Below the pieces are notes generated by a model, which did no database searches, had not been told where the DNA came from, and worked only from the letters and a program-made list of their open reading frames with translations. Positions 41,976-55,500 of a DNA stretch of 64,000 nt are shown one piece after another. The translations under genes and the position numbers were made by a program. The first letter of the stretch is position 1. Every line of letters starts with the position of its first letter. This DNA comes from Larimichthys crocea (taxonomy: Eukaryota; Chordata; Actinopteri; Sciaenidae): NCBI RefSeq assembly GCF_000972845.2, contig NC_040029.1:1-64000 (forward strand), in the 5' to 3' direction.

Positions 41976-43275
41976 CGCTGAAAGCTGCACGGTGGAGGAG
42001 GAGGAGGAGGAGGAGGAGGAGGAGGAGTCTCGCCATACTGTGAACTGACTCGCGGAGGACGACGTTCTTTTGTTGCACATTTTAATTTAACTGAAAGACT
42101 TCGTGTGTGTGTGTGTGTGTGTGTGTCCGCTTTTATTACCTGCTTCAGACAATCATCATCGTCGTCGTGGCGATGAGGGAGCTGACAGGAAGCCACCGTG
42201 GCCGCCGCCTCCTCCTCCTCTTCCTCTTCTTCCTCTGGCCAATCAGAGAGGAGAACGCTCAGTGCCACCGCCGCTGTCACACTTTTTAATTTTTATTTCT
42301 TAACCGTCTCGTCTTCGGTGCACTTTTTTTATTTTCCCGACTGACAACGGACGAACTCTGATTCTTCGACAGTCCCATCTGGAATGGGACTCGACAAAGT
42401 CCAGCTCACTTTTGTTTTTTTGTTTGTTTCCCTCCGAGAGACGTCGACGGGATTACACAGATTATGAAATATATATATAAGCAGCGCCTCGTCGTCCACT
42501 TCGTGTCCTTCTCCCTGAACTCTTCTCCTCTTTGTTCTCGGACGTAAAACATTTATGCAGGGACCTTTTTTTTGTTTTTTGTTAGGGGAGGGTTTAAAAT
42601 GTGTTTTTGTTTTGTTGCTCTTGTTGATGTAATTAACGTCCCGGTGATTAACGGAGAGGCAAATAAGACATGACTGTTTCTAGGTAGTGAGTAAATATTT
42701 CCAATTAAACTCTGCCAAGTGCCTGGTTTCTAACCATAGATACATATATAAAAGCTGTTTTTTTTAGTTGTTTTACTCAACGTGTGTGTATATATATACA
42801 TAGAGGTGTGTATATATATATCTATGGTTCTGCCAGGTTTTATACTACCTGTGATGTCATTTCTCAGGGCGGGAACAGGTGACACTAAAGATGCTGTCTC
42901 TCTCTGTGCGGTGACTCACGGCTTCGTACTGTACATGAACTCTGTCCGCCGCCGCTCGGATTATATTGAGGACGTGTGTAGATGTTTTTTTGTTTGTTTT
43001 TTTATGACTGGCGATGGTGTTTATTTCTTTTTGTACAGCCGAGTGTGTTTTGAGTTGCTCGTAGTGCAACTGGAGCGCTGAACACAGATTAACGACACTT
43101 TGGCGGAAAAAAATTTTAAGAAAAGGAGGAAAAAAAATAATAATTTCAAGGAAAATGCCCGAGCACAATTATGTGGATGTTTGTGTGCATGTTCCTCAGC
43201 CCATCACAAATGTGACGTTACAATTGCACTAGACAGTTGCACCTCAAATAAAAATGAAAACAAAAAAGTATAAAC
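41976..43275 (+). other. tsc22d1: tsc22d1 3'UTR with polyadenylation signal
   Basis: About 1.3 kb from the stop to AATAAA at 43247-43252. It contains a GGA run (41994-42027), a GT run (42103-42126) and U-rich stretches. No other polyA signal of this quality was seen before the tandem repeat at 43280. Confidence 0.7.
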
Positions 43276-43282
43276 TGGACTG

Positions 43283-44750
43283 TTATTTATTGTTTTGTGT
43301 CGATAAAAGTTGAATTTCAGCCATAAACAAATAGAAATGTAGAAGTTTTCGCTGTAGAAACCCTAAAAAATCTGAATTTAACTCATTAAAACCAACAAAA
43401 TCCACAATATGAACATTTCTTCTTTCTTTTTGAACGAGGTTTGGATAAATGTGGCATAAATATTCTATAAATTTAAACATTTTTCTCTGTAGAATCCCTA
43501 AAAATCTGGATTTAACTCATTAAAACCAACAAAATCATAAATTTTATAGTTTCCTAAAAGAAATATGTTGAATTTCACTCATAAATTTATTCATTTTCTC
43601 TCTACCAACAAGAAAAAGTCACTTTAGCAACAGCTGTAAGCTCAAACTGGACTGTTTGGTTTCATTTTAACAACATTTGGAGTCTCCTAAAAGAAATATG
43701 TTGATAAAAGTTGAATTTCGGTCGTAAATATTCCATCAATTTATACATTTTCACTGTAGAAACCCTAAAAAATCTGAATTTAACTAATTAAAACCAACAA
43801 AATCCACAATATGAACATTTCTTCTTTCTTTTTAAACAAGGTTTGGAGAAATGTGGCATAAATATTCTATAAATTTAAACATTTTTCTCTGTAGAATCCC
43901 TAAAAATCTGGATTTAACTAACTTCAACTTAACTAACTAACTAATCAAACCAACAAAATCATAAATTTTATAGTTTCCTAAAAGAAATATGTTAAATTTC
44001 ACTCATAAATTTATCCATTTTCTCTCTACCAACAAGAAAAAGTCACTTTAGCAACAGCTTTAAGCGTAAACTGGACTGTTTGGTTTCATTTTAACAACAT
44101 TTGGAGTCTCCAACTGGACTGTTTGGTTTCATTTTAACAACATTTGGAGTCTCCTAAAAGAAATATGTTGATAAAAGTTGAATTTCGGTCGTAAATATTC
44201 CATAAATTTATACATTTTCACTGTAGAAACCCTAAAAAATCTGAATTTACTCATTAAAGCAAACAAAATCCACAATATGAACATTTCTTCTTTCTTTTTA
44301 AATGAGGTTTGTGGCATAAATATTCTATAAATTTAAACATTTTTCTCTGTAGAATACCTAAAAATTTTGATTTAACTAACTTTAACTTAACTAACTAACT
44401 AATCAAACCAACAAAATCATAAATTTTATAGTTTCCTAAAAGAAATATGTTGAATTTCACTCAACAAAAACATTTTCACTGTAGAAACCCTAAAAAAAAT
44501 CTGAATTTAACTCATTAAAGCCAACAAAATCCACAATATGAACATAAATTATCAGGTTTTAATACATTTCTTCTTTCTTTTTGAATGAGCTTTAGAGAAA
44601 TGTGTCGTAAATATTCTATTAATTTAAACATTTCTCTCTGTAGAATCCCTAAAAATCTGGATTTAACTCATTAAATCGATGCAAAAATATTATTTAGCTC
44701 AAATTTAACTCATTAAATCGATGCAAAAATATTATTTAGCTCAAACTAAA
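43283..44750. repeat. Degenerate AT-rich tandem repeat, about 0.4-kb unit, four copies
   Basis: The marker ATTTAAACATTTTTCTCTGT occurs near 43471, 43872 and 44331, and in changed form near 44622, giving spacings of about 401, 459 and 291 bp. Other shared pieces are CTGTAGAAACCCTAAAAAAT, CAACAAAATCCACAATATG and TTTGGAGTCTCCTAAAAGAA. A 42-bp internal duplication explains the long unit (44067-44151) and a deletion the short one. A 41-bp tandem pair, with ATTAAATCGATGCAAAAATA, closes the array (44665-44745). Confidence 0.9.
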
Positions 44751-44863
44751 CCAAAAACAAAATCAGAAATATAAACATAATAATCAGGTTTTAATCAATA
44801 AATAATCAATAAATATCATCCCCTGCCCTCCACTTCACCCTCAGACAAACCCCTGACCTCATT

Positions 44864-44980
44864 ACGCATGCGCAGTGGTGGCCCACTAATATAAATATTT
44901 ATCTGTATGCCGCTCTCTGATTGGTCGAACACCACCGAGCCCCTATGGAGGCCCCGCCCACTTTGGGGCTGCCTCACGTG
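44864..44980. promoter_or_regulatory. Promoter-like island in the gene desert
   Basis: Within about 120 bp are ACGCATGCGCA (NRF1-like, 44864-44874), ATTGG (inverted CCAAT, 44920-44924), CCCCGCCC (GC box, 44952-44959) and CACGTG (E box, 44975-44980). The block is GC-rich in AT-rich surroundings. No spliced coding exon is recognisable on either side. Confidence 0.45.
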
Positions 44981-45159
44981 GACCCGCATGCTGGAGGCGG
45001 GGACGCGCACACACACAGCGACATGTGAAGAAACATGTGTGTTTAAATGTGTTCAGCTTTATTTATACACATATATTCATCTGATATTCCTCATTAAGAA
45101 AAACATGATAATAATAATAATAAAGGTGAAGACACACAAGATAAAACATGATATAGGTT

Positions 45160-46835
45160 AATTATATATAAGGTAACAAAACAAACAACATATATACATG
45201 ATTATACGCTTATAAAAGCATGTTTTTGCATATTATTTTATTTTATTCCTTTAAATCTGACACACTGGCAGTGTTTAGTAGTCGTCCGATCAGTCCCAAA
45301 ACGAACCAGTGACTTCATGGTTGATTTGTGGATTTGATTTGCTCGTGGTCTTGTGGTCGAACCTCGATCTTTAGTTACGACAGCAGCTGTAGATCAACTT
45401 CTTTCAATTATGAAAGTTGTACGTGATTAATGGTGACATCCAAACAGTCTTCTTTGTCCGAGACCCGAGTAAAAAAGTCGATTTTGTTAATTGTTTGTAG
45501 TATTTCAGAGATTACTCCGCGTACACGTGTGCATGTAGGAATGTTTATTTAAAGAGAGTTTTATTAATATTAACATTTCAGGGTCACAGCGGAGGAGAAA
45601 GGTTACGAAACAAGTGCAGGAGATTCTAAATAAATTAATAAAAATAAGGAAGACAGACAAAAGTAACACGTGTCTAAATTTACTCCATGAGCTCATACGA
45701 TGCGAACTGTCGGGCTGTAACCAAACTGATTGGGTCAGCAGTAACGAAGAGCGTGAAACATCACACCCGGAGAGAAGCCGACTTTTATTTTCCAGGCCAG
45801 ATTTTAACCTCGAGGTAAAGCCGCTCAGTGTGTCTGTTTTATTTTTAGCAGCTTTTTCTAGGCGACACTACTTTTTGCTCCTGCTCGGCTGCGGAGGGCC
45901 GATGAAAACGAGGTCTCGTTCAGCCGGTTTAATGAAGATGTGAAGGTGTTTCTACACTCCATGCTGTAACCCGACGAGCTCTCCTGGGGCTGAATCTAAT
46001 TAATTGCTGTTTGATCTAATGTATATCCGTCCCTCCACCGTCCTTCCTCGGGGTCAGTCTGATCACACGTCCTGACCTCGTGTCCAGATGGCACTTTTAG
46101 TAAATCCCGTTTCATTGACAAAAGGTGTTTTCTTCTGCGAGGACAGGATGTACTCTGAAGCCGAGGGATCACACGTGGATTAACCTCGACTATTTGTGCC
46201 GCCGCCGCCGAGGCTTAAATATAGAACGGCCGGTTATTTACAAAGATGTGCTGCGATCTTCCAACCAGCACGACTCGTTTCCAGACACACAAAGACCTTT
46301 CTGCCCCAAAATCTACCCCCGCTAATGCACCTCCCTCTGTGCTGTTCATGTGTTTCTTATTGCTGAGGGAGCAGCTGCCCTGCTGGGTTTAAACGTGGAT
46401 CATCCAGGGAGCCTCTTGACCTCCCCCACTTAAAGACACTGTGTTGGGATTATCCTGTCCGGTGTCCCGGCATCAGATACGCCGCAAAAACCTGAATATA
46501 CCACGACGAAAAGCAGCATTCTGTCTCAAAATCACACGATTACGTAGCTTATAAAATGTTTAATTAACCTCGTAATAATCAGCTGTTTTGTTTCGTGTTT
46601 GCTGATGTCTTGTTGGATTATTTTGGGTTTGTGTCGTGCCAGAACAGGAGCCTGAAAAGCAGGCTGGTAAATCTAGGACTAGGTTGTTTTTTCTCCACAG
46701 ATTGAGGGAAACGTGGTTGATAAATCTGGAAATAACTATCACAAGATTTAATTTAATTAAGCTGATTGTGTTAGGGACAGCATGGCAGCTCCTAAGGCGT
46801 CTTCTTCTTCTTCTTCTTGGTGTGGATCATCAGCA
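45160..46835. other. Intergenic, nothing identified
   Basis: Unique-looking, moderately AT-rich sequence. The small open frames are short and have no family motif. An enhancer role for tsc22d1 is possible but nothing visible supports it. Confidence 0.5.
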
Positions 46836-46836
46836 G

Positions 46837-47087
46837 ACAATCAAAGCGTCCACGCTCTTAATCCTGCATAACTTTAAGCCTTAATATAATGTGAACAGGT
46901 GAGTTGTATATAAATTCACCCTCAGTACAGTTGTCATGAACGGGGAAATTAGCTACAGAGACCAAAACTGTTTTTTGTACCAGGCTGTAAACATGTTTAT
47001 TTCTGCTGTGAAACATGGGGACTTATGGAGACTGACTCACTTCTGGAGCCAGCCTCAAGTGGACGTTTGAGGAACTGCAGTTTTTTA
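46837..47087 (+). repeat. Dispersed repeat A, copy 4
   Basis: CAATCAAAGCGTCCACGCTC through CTCAAGTGGACGTTTGAGGA and ACTGCAGTTTTTT. It is preceded by a CTT run and is a complete-looking copy. Confidence 0.88.
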
Positions 47088-47604
47088 TAGTTGTCTGCTT
47101 CTTCGTGAACAGTGTCGTACTAAATAAACTTTATTATTTTTATTAAAACATGGAGAGTTCCTCTCTGACACGTTAATCTGATGTTTTACTTTGACACCAC
47201 AAACTCAGCCGTGTGAGTCATGCACACACAAATAGATCGCCCGTGGCGTCTTGTTTTCTGTCACACATGCACTCAATCAGCTTCAAACTGGAATCAGCTG
47301 CTGCACACCACACGGCACACACGGACAGACGGACGGCGAGTCATTTGGTGAAACCTCGTGAGGTCCAAACAAAAACTCCTACTACGCCGGTCACGGTTAA
47401 TTGAATGAAGGTGGCCGGGTCATGTCAGCGAGGCGCGAACACATGGCTGAACTTAAATAGAACACGAGCTCGTTCACCTGCACAGAGCTGAACTTTTCAA
47501 CGAGAAACTAATCCTGAAAAACTCTGAAAGTTGCTGCATTCACTCTCAAGATATCATCTTTAACTCTCCAACTATTTCTGCACTTTCTAATCTCATGATC
47601 CAGG

Positions 47605-48430
47605 TACATAACACCACCAAAACCTGAACTATGTCACTGATTTTTCTGGTTTTCCCTCTGATCTGACCTCTTTGTGATTTACAGAGCTCCCTGGTGGACT
47701 GTAGCTGCTGTTAGCTCGGCTTATTATTCGTGTTTGAGGAGGTTTTCAGGCGAATGCTGACAAGGGAGTGGGAGCCGGTGTCGTGCCAGAACAGGAGCCG
47801 GGCGACACATAAACTTAGTATCATGGATCATCATTTGGAAAGCTACAAATAACAGAGATAACAAATGACAGCATAAAGAGCGGGTGCTGCTTGGCGGTAA
47901 AACCACAATATATGACTATATATACTTTCAATGACAGTAGCTTTGACTTCGGACTCTGTGGCCCTGTTTACCCGTACACGGGTATTTTTAAAAACCGGGA
48001 CATTTCCCTTCGTTTGTACCTATCTTTTACACGCAAACGGTGAATTTGCCTCTATAACACCACCAAAACCTGAACTATGTCACTGATTTTTCTGGTTTTC
48101 CCTCTGATTTGACCTCTTTGTGATTTACAGAGTTCCCTGGTGGACTGTAGCTGCTGTTAGCTCGGCTTATTATTCGTGTTTGTACCACACGGGAACCGGC
48201 GGTTAGAAAGAAGAGGAGGTTTTCAGGCGAATGCTGACAAGGGAGTGGGAGCCGGTGTCGTGCCAGAACAGGAGCCGGGCGACACACAAAGTTAGTATCA
48301 TGGATCATCATTTGGAAAGCTACAAATAACAGAGATAACGAATGACAGTATAAAGAGCGGGTGCTGCTTGGCGGTAAAACCACAATATATGACTATATAT
48401 ACTTTCAATGATAGTAGCTTTGACTTCAGA
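47605..48430. repeat. Tandem duplication, about 450-bp period
   Basis: CATAACACCACCAAAACCTG near 47608 recurs near 48056. Both copies carry GTGGACTGTAGCTGCTGTTA, GGAGTGGGAGCCGGTGTCGT and GGGTGCTGCTTGGCGGTAAA. The second copy has about 30 extra bases (GTACCACACGGGAACCGGCG region) missing from the first. Between them (47951-48053) lies a hAT-MITE-like piece. Confidence 0.9.
47960..48040. mobile_element. hAT-like MITE piece between the duplicated blocks
   Basis: GGCCCTGTTTACCCGTACAC and GGGTATTTTTAAAAACCGGG, then TTCCCTTCGTTTGTACC, correspond to the reverse complement of the element at 12632-12760. The far end is truncated or diverged. Confidence 0.6.
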
Positions 48431-50230
48431 CTCCCGTGTCGGTCGTTTGTCGACTCCTTTCTAAGCTGGCGTTGCCCCCCGACGATGACGGAGGAAGCTA
48501 GGACGATAAAAGTAGAGAGTCAAGAGTAAATCTGGGACTGACTTTCAGTCGTTGGACGTTGCATCTTGCATCTTGAGGATGCATTGTGTTACGGTCTTGC
48601 TGCTGGTGCAGAAATCTCTCTCTCTTCTTCACACCAGCTCAGCCTCCGTGTGCAGCAGGTCTGTGTCCTCATTTGTCCTCCATCCAAAGTCACATTTCTC
48701 AGAGGCACGTGCCGCCGCCGCTGCCGAGCACCAGCCCTTTGAAATTTCCAAAACAAGCCCCACACCGAAGCACAGAGAGGCAGGCACGTAGCCGGCGCCC
48801 CGCTGGGGAGAGAAAGGGATTACGGAGGGGGGATTACAGCCTCTCTCATCCTCCACTTTTCCTCCCCTCGCTGCCAAACAGGCCGAGTTTCCATCCTTAA
48901 AATCTCCATCACTCCTCTGCAGAGTGCTGCACTTCATTTCCTTTGAAAAGATTCACATCTTTGACGCTCCACAGGTAATGATTTCTGTCTGTCTCAAAGT
49001 GTTTTCTTTATCGTGTCTAACTGGTTGGACCGGTTCATCTTCGTAATTATTTTTTAAGCGTTCGTCTGCAGCTGCATTCCTGCAGTGTGTTTTGGAGCCA
49101 AGAGAAGTTTTTATTCCTGAAGTTACAGCTTCAGGAATAACTCTTCTCCTTCACTAATCCTTTGTTTGTTTGACATGCAGTGAATTTGTTGAACTGACAC
49201 AGCAGGAGACACGAAAACAGACTCCATTCACTTAAAGAGCTTCTCCAGTTTAATCAGGTTGTTTACGGCACAGGCTGTAGAGAGTAAACAGGTGTTTGTT
49301 CAACAGGACCTGCTACTGAAATGTAATATTCTGCAGACACGATGCCTCGCCGTGGGTTTCTGTTCTGACCTTTGGGCGTCGCAGATGGAGGCAGAAGAAG
49401 AAGAAAAAAGATAATAGAGGTGAGAAGTGAAGGACGGCACGAGGGAGGAAGAACGAGAAGATCTGCCTTCCTGTCTCAGAAATAGGAAGCAAACAGGAAA
49501 CACACTGCGGCGTTTCAGACTGACCTCAGACTGGCGTGTGTTTATATTCGCGTGTGCGGTTGAACACTGTGTACCAGACGCAGGCCGAGGACACGGAGCA
49601 TGCACGGAAATAGAGTCTGTGAAAGCGAACGAAGACGGACCAGAGAGAGAGTTTAAAGTTTGTGTGTGATCGCAGAACAAATACGCTCTGAGCGGTTTGT
49701 TTAGCTCCCCTGTTTCTGTGCAGATGTCGACCAGATGACGCCTTCCACCGCTTGTTTAAGCGTTTAAGGCCTTGGGCTTCGTCTACCATTTGGTGCACAC
49801 CTGCTCAAACACACCCGCTGTGTCCACTTTGCATTAATAAAAAGGTTCTGGATCTCTGCCTGCTTTCGACCTGGAAGATCGCCGAGTCTTTCTCAATCAG
49901 GTCACACTCGCGTCGAGCTATTTTTGAAATCGCTGTGGTTTTAGGTCGCGGCAAGGTCGAGACTTCTCTTTCCTCCGGTCTGAGCGGCGAGCGGAGGAAG
50001 GACGTGTTTAATGCTCACGCTGGCATTGTGGCGGCCTCTGATTGTTGCTGATCAGCAGAGAACAGGCCGTCTGCAGGCGACTGAGAAACAGCTGACGTCG
50101 AAGCGATTTCCTCTCTGCACGTGTGCAGCGTGCGGTGATAACGGAGGAAATTAAATTGAATTTTTGAAACAATAGGCTTATCATTTTTGTTGATTTTGCA
50201 CGCTGAAGCGGCAAAAACCGCTCCACTTGA
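48431..50230. other. Intergenic, nothing identified
   Basis: No exon with recognisable similarity. The small open frames on both strands overlap without domain content. Confidence 0.5.
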
Positions 50231-50234
50231 GGCT

Positions 50235-50640
50235 GGTTTACTGTTTTTATTTTGATATTTGATTGTTTCAGAGCAGAAATGCAAAATATTTACAACTTCT
50301 CTCTCATTTTTAGCTTCAGAAATTCAGACTTTTTGCTTTTTCTTTCCACATTTTTGATGATTAAATCAAATTCTTATCGATTAATCCAACAGAAAATGAA
50401 TGGCTAACATCCCGTGGTTCCAGCTTCTCAGCTTTTCTTTTTCATATTTTAAACTTATATTTATAAAAAAACACTTTATTGTCCGGTCGGTAACGCTTCT
50501 TGATGTGTCTGTACTTCTGTTTTATCTCCTTTAAGCACCAAAAAACATCAAAAACGAGAAGCAGCAACCTCCGTGGATGTGAAGTGAATCAAAAACGAGA
50601 AGCAGCAACCTCCGTGGATGTGAAGTGAAGCCACCGAAAA
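50235..50640 (-). repeat. Repeat block B, inverted copy
   Basis: Reverse complement of the tsc22d1 intron block at 40598-40975. It contains an additional 41-bp tandem pair (starts 50547 and 50588) with CGAGAAGCAGCAACCTCCGT. Confidence 0.85.
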
Positions 50641-51160
50641 AATAATGGTGAATAATTCAGGGTTAGAAACCAAAACAGTTATGATAAAACAAAGTTATTT
50701 TCACAGGCTCCAATAACTTCTGCAAAAATATTTGCAAATATGAAGAAATAACACGACCGAGATTCAGATTCACTGTGAACACACACGAAGCCTCGTCCCG
50801 TGACCTGAAAACAACATTTAAACATCATCTCTGAACAGCTCCTGTGAGTCATCGTGATGCAGGAAAAGAAACCAGAAGCAGTCCTGAGCTCTGATCTGTC
50901 GATGTGTCCCCTTTAAATGTTTTCCACTCTTTGACTCCGTGGCTCTGCCGCACGAGACGCGACACGTGGAGCATCAGCAGGAAGAAAAAACACAGCAGAG
51001 ACAGAAACTGAAGCTGCATCACTGCAGACGCTGCAACCACACGCCGAAATGCTTTCATGCCATCGTGACTGTGTGTTTGTCTCAATCCTGATGATACACG
51101 TTAATTTAAGTCATGATTCGGGGTTTAGTTTCCATGTTTAAACACTTAAAACAATCATAA

Positions 51161-51515
51161 CATGGGGACTTACGGAGACTGACTCACTTCTGGAGCCAGC
51201 CTCAAGTGGACGATTGATGAACTGCAGTTTTTCACGCTTGCTGTGATTCAAATTAATGATAATTCACTCGTCTTTTTATATTATCTTACTTATAATTTCC
51301 CCAAAAATTCAGGGAAAACTTCCTGGAAAGAAACAATGTAGTTTTATGTTAATTGTAGGGGAAATAGAAATTTACTTGAAGGGTTATATTTATTTAAACT
51401 TGAGTATTTTCCTTTAATTGGAGCTTCCAAAAGTCTCCTCGTTGATAAAAATCACCGTTAGTCTGTGAGATAAAGTCTTGTGCTACATATTTTGATTTTT
51501 CCAACACGCACATGC
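51161..51515 (+). repeat. Composite repeat, copy 2
   Basis: Follows 41001-41440 with small indels, including GACTGACTCACTTCTGGAGC and TTTATTTAAACTTGAGTATT. It lacks the left arm of the hairpin found in the intron copy. Confidence 0.85.
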
Positions 51516-52540
51516 AAACTGACACAAATATTTCACACTCTTACGAAGGAAAACCGAAGATCTGATCCACAACACAGGGAACATTATGTGCTGTTACATA
51601 ATAAACTGCATTTCCCATCCCGAACTTTATTTTCCAGCTCCACACACACACACACACACAGAAAACCGTCCATTCATGCTGTGTCCCACGCCTGACGCTC
51701 GTATTTAATGCAGCTCTGCACCTGTCCTGTCAGAGGACACTGTGTACTGTTTGGAAACACATAAGCACAATGCAAAGAATGGACGTTTCTGTGAGGCTGT
51801 GCGTACGTGGTGTATGTGTGTGGACGTACAGACTGTGCTGGAACACCATGTACTCCTCAGATACCCCCTCAGCTGCACAGAGGTGGTGGTTGGTTGGTTG
51901 GTGGGTTGGTTGGATGGAGGTGAGGGGGTTCGCTACGCTGTGTTGCCCACAGTGGGGTTGACCTAAATATCAACTCTGTGTGTATCCATTACAGCTTTGT
52001 TGCAACGTATGTGGTGCAACTCAGAAACAGAACCTTACGTCTGTTTGTTTTCTGAGAGATCTAACACGACCGGTGAGAACAAGACGAGCGGTGAAGGCGT
52101 TTGCTCTGATTCGAGTCAGTAAACTGCGTTCTCCAATCATGAGAAAGCAACTCTCTTCGTTGTTCGTCGAACCTCGATTCGCCACACACGATTATTTTCA
52201 TCATGGATTAATCTGTCGATCCTTTTCTCGATTAACTGCCAGAAAATGCTGAAAAATCGTCAAGTCCAAGGTGACGTCTTCAAGTGTGTTTCTTTGTCCA
52301 CGAGCGGAAGATCAGAGGACAAAAGAAACGTTTGAGAAAAGCAGTCGATAGGCGATTGGAGACTAACTAACAAGCGGCCACAAACTGCAGCGTTTGCAGG
52401 CCGCCACACTCCGAGCTTCACGACGTCACAGATACGACGTCCATGCCGACATTATCTTGCAGCAGCCCCTGAAACGTAGGCGGCTCGAGATGCATCACGC
52501 AAAACAAACCTGCTCGAGAAGAGGCTGCTTGTTTACCACC

Positions 52541-52581
<41 letters not shown>

Positions 52582-55500
52582 CAGACTGTATTTGCCTTTT
52601 TCCTGCTGCAGGCCCCAGAAAACATTTGCATGGAGAGCGGCTGCAGAGAAAATCCACCTCAGTCGGCTCTTCGTCTTCGTCACACAGCAGCATCTTTGCT
52701 TTGTCACCTACAGAGAGACTCCCTCAGGAAATAATCCCTCACAGCACGTCGCGTTACGAGTTCTCCTGTCGCCACGTCTTTGTTAAAATGACAGATTAGT
52801 CACAGCAGCCTGAACATGTTCAGTGTTTTACACGCGGTGCCCACGCTCTGCTGTTCCGTGACTGCAGCTCAGGCGCTGACCCCTCCTCTGCTTTTGTTCG
52901 CCGTCTCTCGGCGAGTTTGTGTGTGTGAGTCGTACTAAGCTTCAATTCCCACATTTCTAATGTTACAGATGCAGTAACGAGAGATGTTGTGAAGCGAGAC
53001 GAGAGGAGATGCGACTTAGGCCGGAAGCTCGTGTTGAGACGCCCGTGACGACGTGAAAGAACGAGAGGACTGATGTACACGAAGCAGAATTTAGTTATTA
53101 TAGAAGAACTAGTCCGGCCTCTTCCAAAGATCGTGGATCATCAGCAGATCTGCACAAATTAAGAATAATTCTTTTAAAATGTTGTTGGATCGAGGCTGAT
53201 AAGTTATTCTAAGTACCATCTTCTTCTCAACAAGTCGTAATTATGATTCATATCCCACCACACAACAACTGCACAGCCTGAAAACCAAACAGACATGGCT
53301 GCACGGCCAAACGTCGCATATCGTGTAAATTCAGGGTTCACGAAACCCTGGATTGAGCCTCCGACAAAGACTTCTATAAGTTCTCAGTCATGTAGGAGCA
53401 CCTCAGGAGCAGAGCGGGTGGAGAGGGGAGGATGTCGTCCATGTGCATGCCCGGTCCCTTCAGAGTGATAAAACTGCAGCTGTGCGAGGAGAGAACGGCA
53501 TGTACGAGACAGTGCCGAGCTTTCCATCCCAACATGTGGAGATGGTTTTGTTCCTTCCCACCGTCGCTTCCTTCCGCCTCCATTTCATCCATAATTCACC
53601 GCCTGCAATTAGGACCCGGAGAGAGGAGATGAGCCTCCCGCTGTGCTGATTGCACGCCGCTCGTTCTTATGACGTAACAGACGACGCGGGACTCCCCACA
53701 GCTGTCCTACTTTTCCGGATCGGCCCTTGTGCTGCAGTTTGGCATCTCAAACATGCGGCGGCCCCGGATTGCACTTTGTTTATTTACCGCCCTATTTATA
53801 AAAGTGGCAAACGTGTGCTGCCGTAAAACGTTAAGGGCTGTCCTGGGATAAAAATACAGACGCCAGGCAGGCAGGGTGTCGACTCACGCTAGGACACATG
53901 GGCACAATGATCAGAGACATATCCTGTATAACCTCACGTCAGGGTATATATATTTAAATATATATTTAATGCATGAGTCAGGAGTATGCAAACATTACAC
54001 AACACGTTGTAGACGTCTTACTGTGTGTTGTACTATTGTAAATATCACTAATCTACACATAACAATCAACATTACTGATTAAAAGTACAGAGCTCGCTCA
54101 CTCTCATTCACTGCCTATGTCGCTCAACCCCTGCTGAGCTCTTTCTCTCTCTCAAACCATCCATCTGTTATCTGTATCCGACCTTTAATCTACTGATTAT
54201 TGATCAAATCAAACTAAATTTGGTCCCACAAACAATCCAAAGCCGGACGATATTTAATTTAATATCATAAAAGAGAGAAATATTTGACAAGAGCTCGTTT
54301 TGCGTGCACGGTGAGTACTTTCACTCCGCATGTAACTTCTACTTGTATCACAGTAGTTTGAAATTGTCACATTGCTGCTTTTCCTTAAAAGTAAAATACC
54401 CGAATCTTTCCTCCGTCCTCACGATTAGTGTCGGAGGATTTAAGATGCCGAAATGCTGAGCAGCATTTACAGAAATGACTCAGTGGTGGGTGGGTGTGAA
54501 GCACTGACTCTGCAGATATATACAGAGCTCACTGTACGTATATAATGTTGTTGTTGTTGTTGTGTGATTCATGCTTCATCTGCGTCCAAATAGGTCACAA
54601 CTCCTGCTGGTCGAGGCATCTCAAAACTAATCTGCCAAGGATCCCGAGTCATTAGAGCGTGTTTGTTTTCGTTGCTCGGGTACAAAGCCGGGTGGGGCTC
54701 CATTACATTGCGGGGCGTGTTCCTGAGGGTGAGAGGTTTCTTTTATTGCGTCTATTTTTGGCTTATTCCGTCGCCACGTCATTGCTTGTTAGCATTCATC
54801 CCACATTCCCGACGCGGAGTCACGCTCACCTGCGGACTCATTTCGTGTCCGTGCAAACCGATAACATTCCCCGACCACACCCTGCAAACACCTCCACCTG
54901 GTTTCTGTCTCTGTCCTTCCAGAAACTACTTCGATGACCCAAAGAAAGGAAGATTTTAGTCATCGGTGAATCAGTAGGACGTTTAAAGTCAGCAGGTTTT
55001 GTTGGTAAACTGGCGAGCCAGTCAGCGCTGTGCTGTTTAGTCTGACAAAGAGCAATGGGAGCAATTAAGAGGCCGGCAGGAGTCACAGTGGTTCCCCTCG
55101 GTGTGTCGAGGGATGGCCCCTCCTCACTGCTTTTTAATTTGCTTATCCGCACACAAACTACATGCTTATTTCCCTCTCGCCCTGAGACAAACCAGAGGCC
55201 TGTCTCGTAAATCAGGATTACTGCCTCGTCCTGAGACGTCTGGGTAACTTTACACAGACAGTAATTACTTGTGCAAACAAAGGAAGAAGGTAAATAAACT
55301 CCCACAGGTCTCTGGAGGTGAATCCACGCTCAAGTTGACTGAGCTGTTCCCCTCCCCGAGGGCCAGTCAACGAAGCTCTCGGCTTCTCTGAAGCCGCACA
55401 GCAAAACAATTAGATGCGACGAGTTTCTCTGGGAGTAGTTCATCTTTCTCCTGACTCGAGAAGGCGGTCACACGGGGGGAGTGTTTGGAGTTCTCGGAAA

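Noticed and set aside
43283..44750. Small AT-rich open frames in the tandem repeat (such as 43283-43480 and 44129-44317)
   Set aside because: They repeat with the unit, change frame between copies and have no start context.
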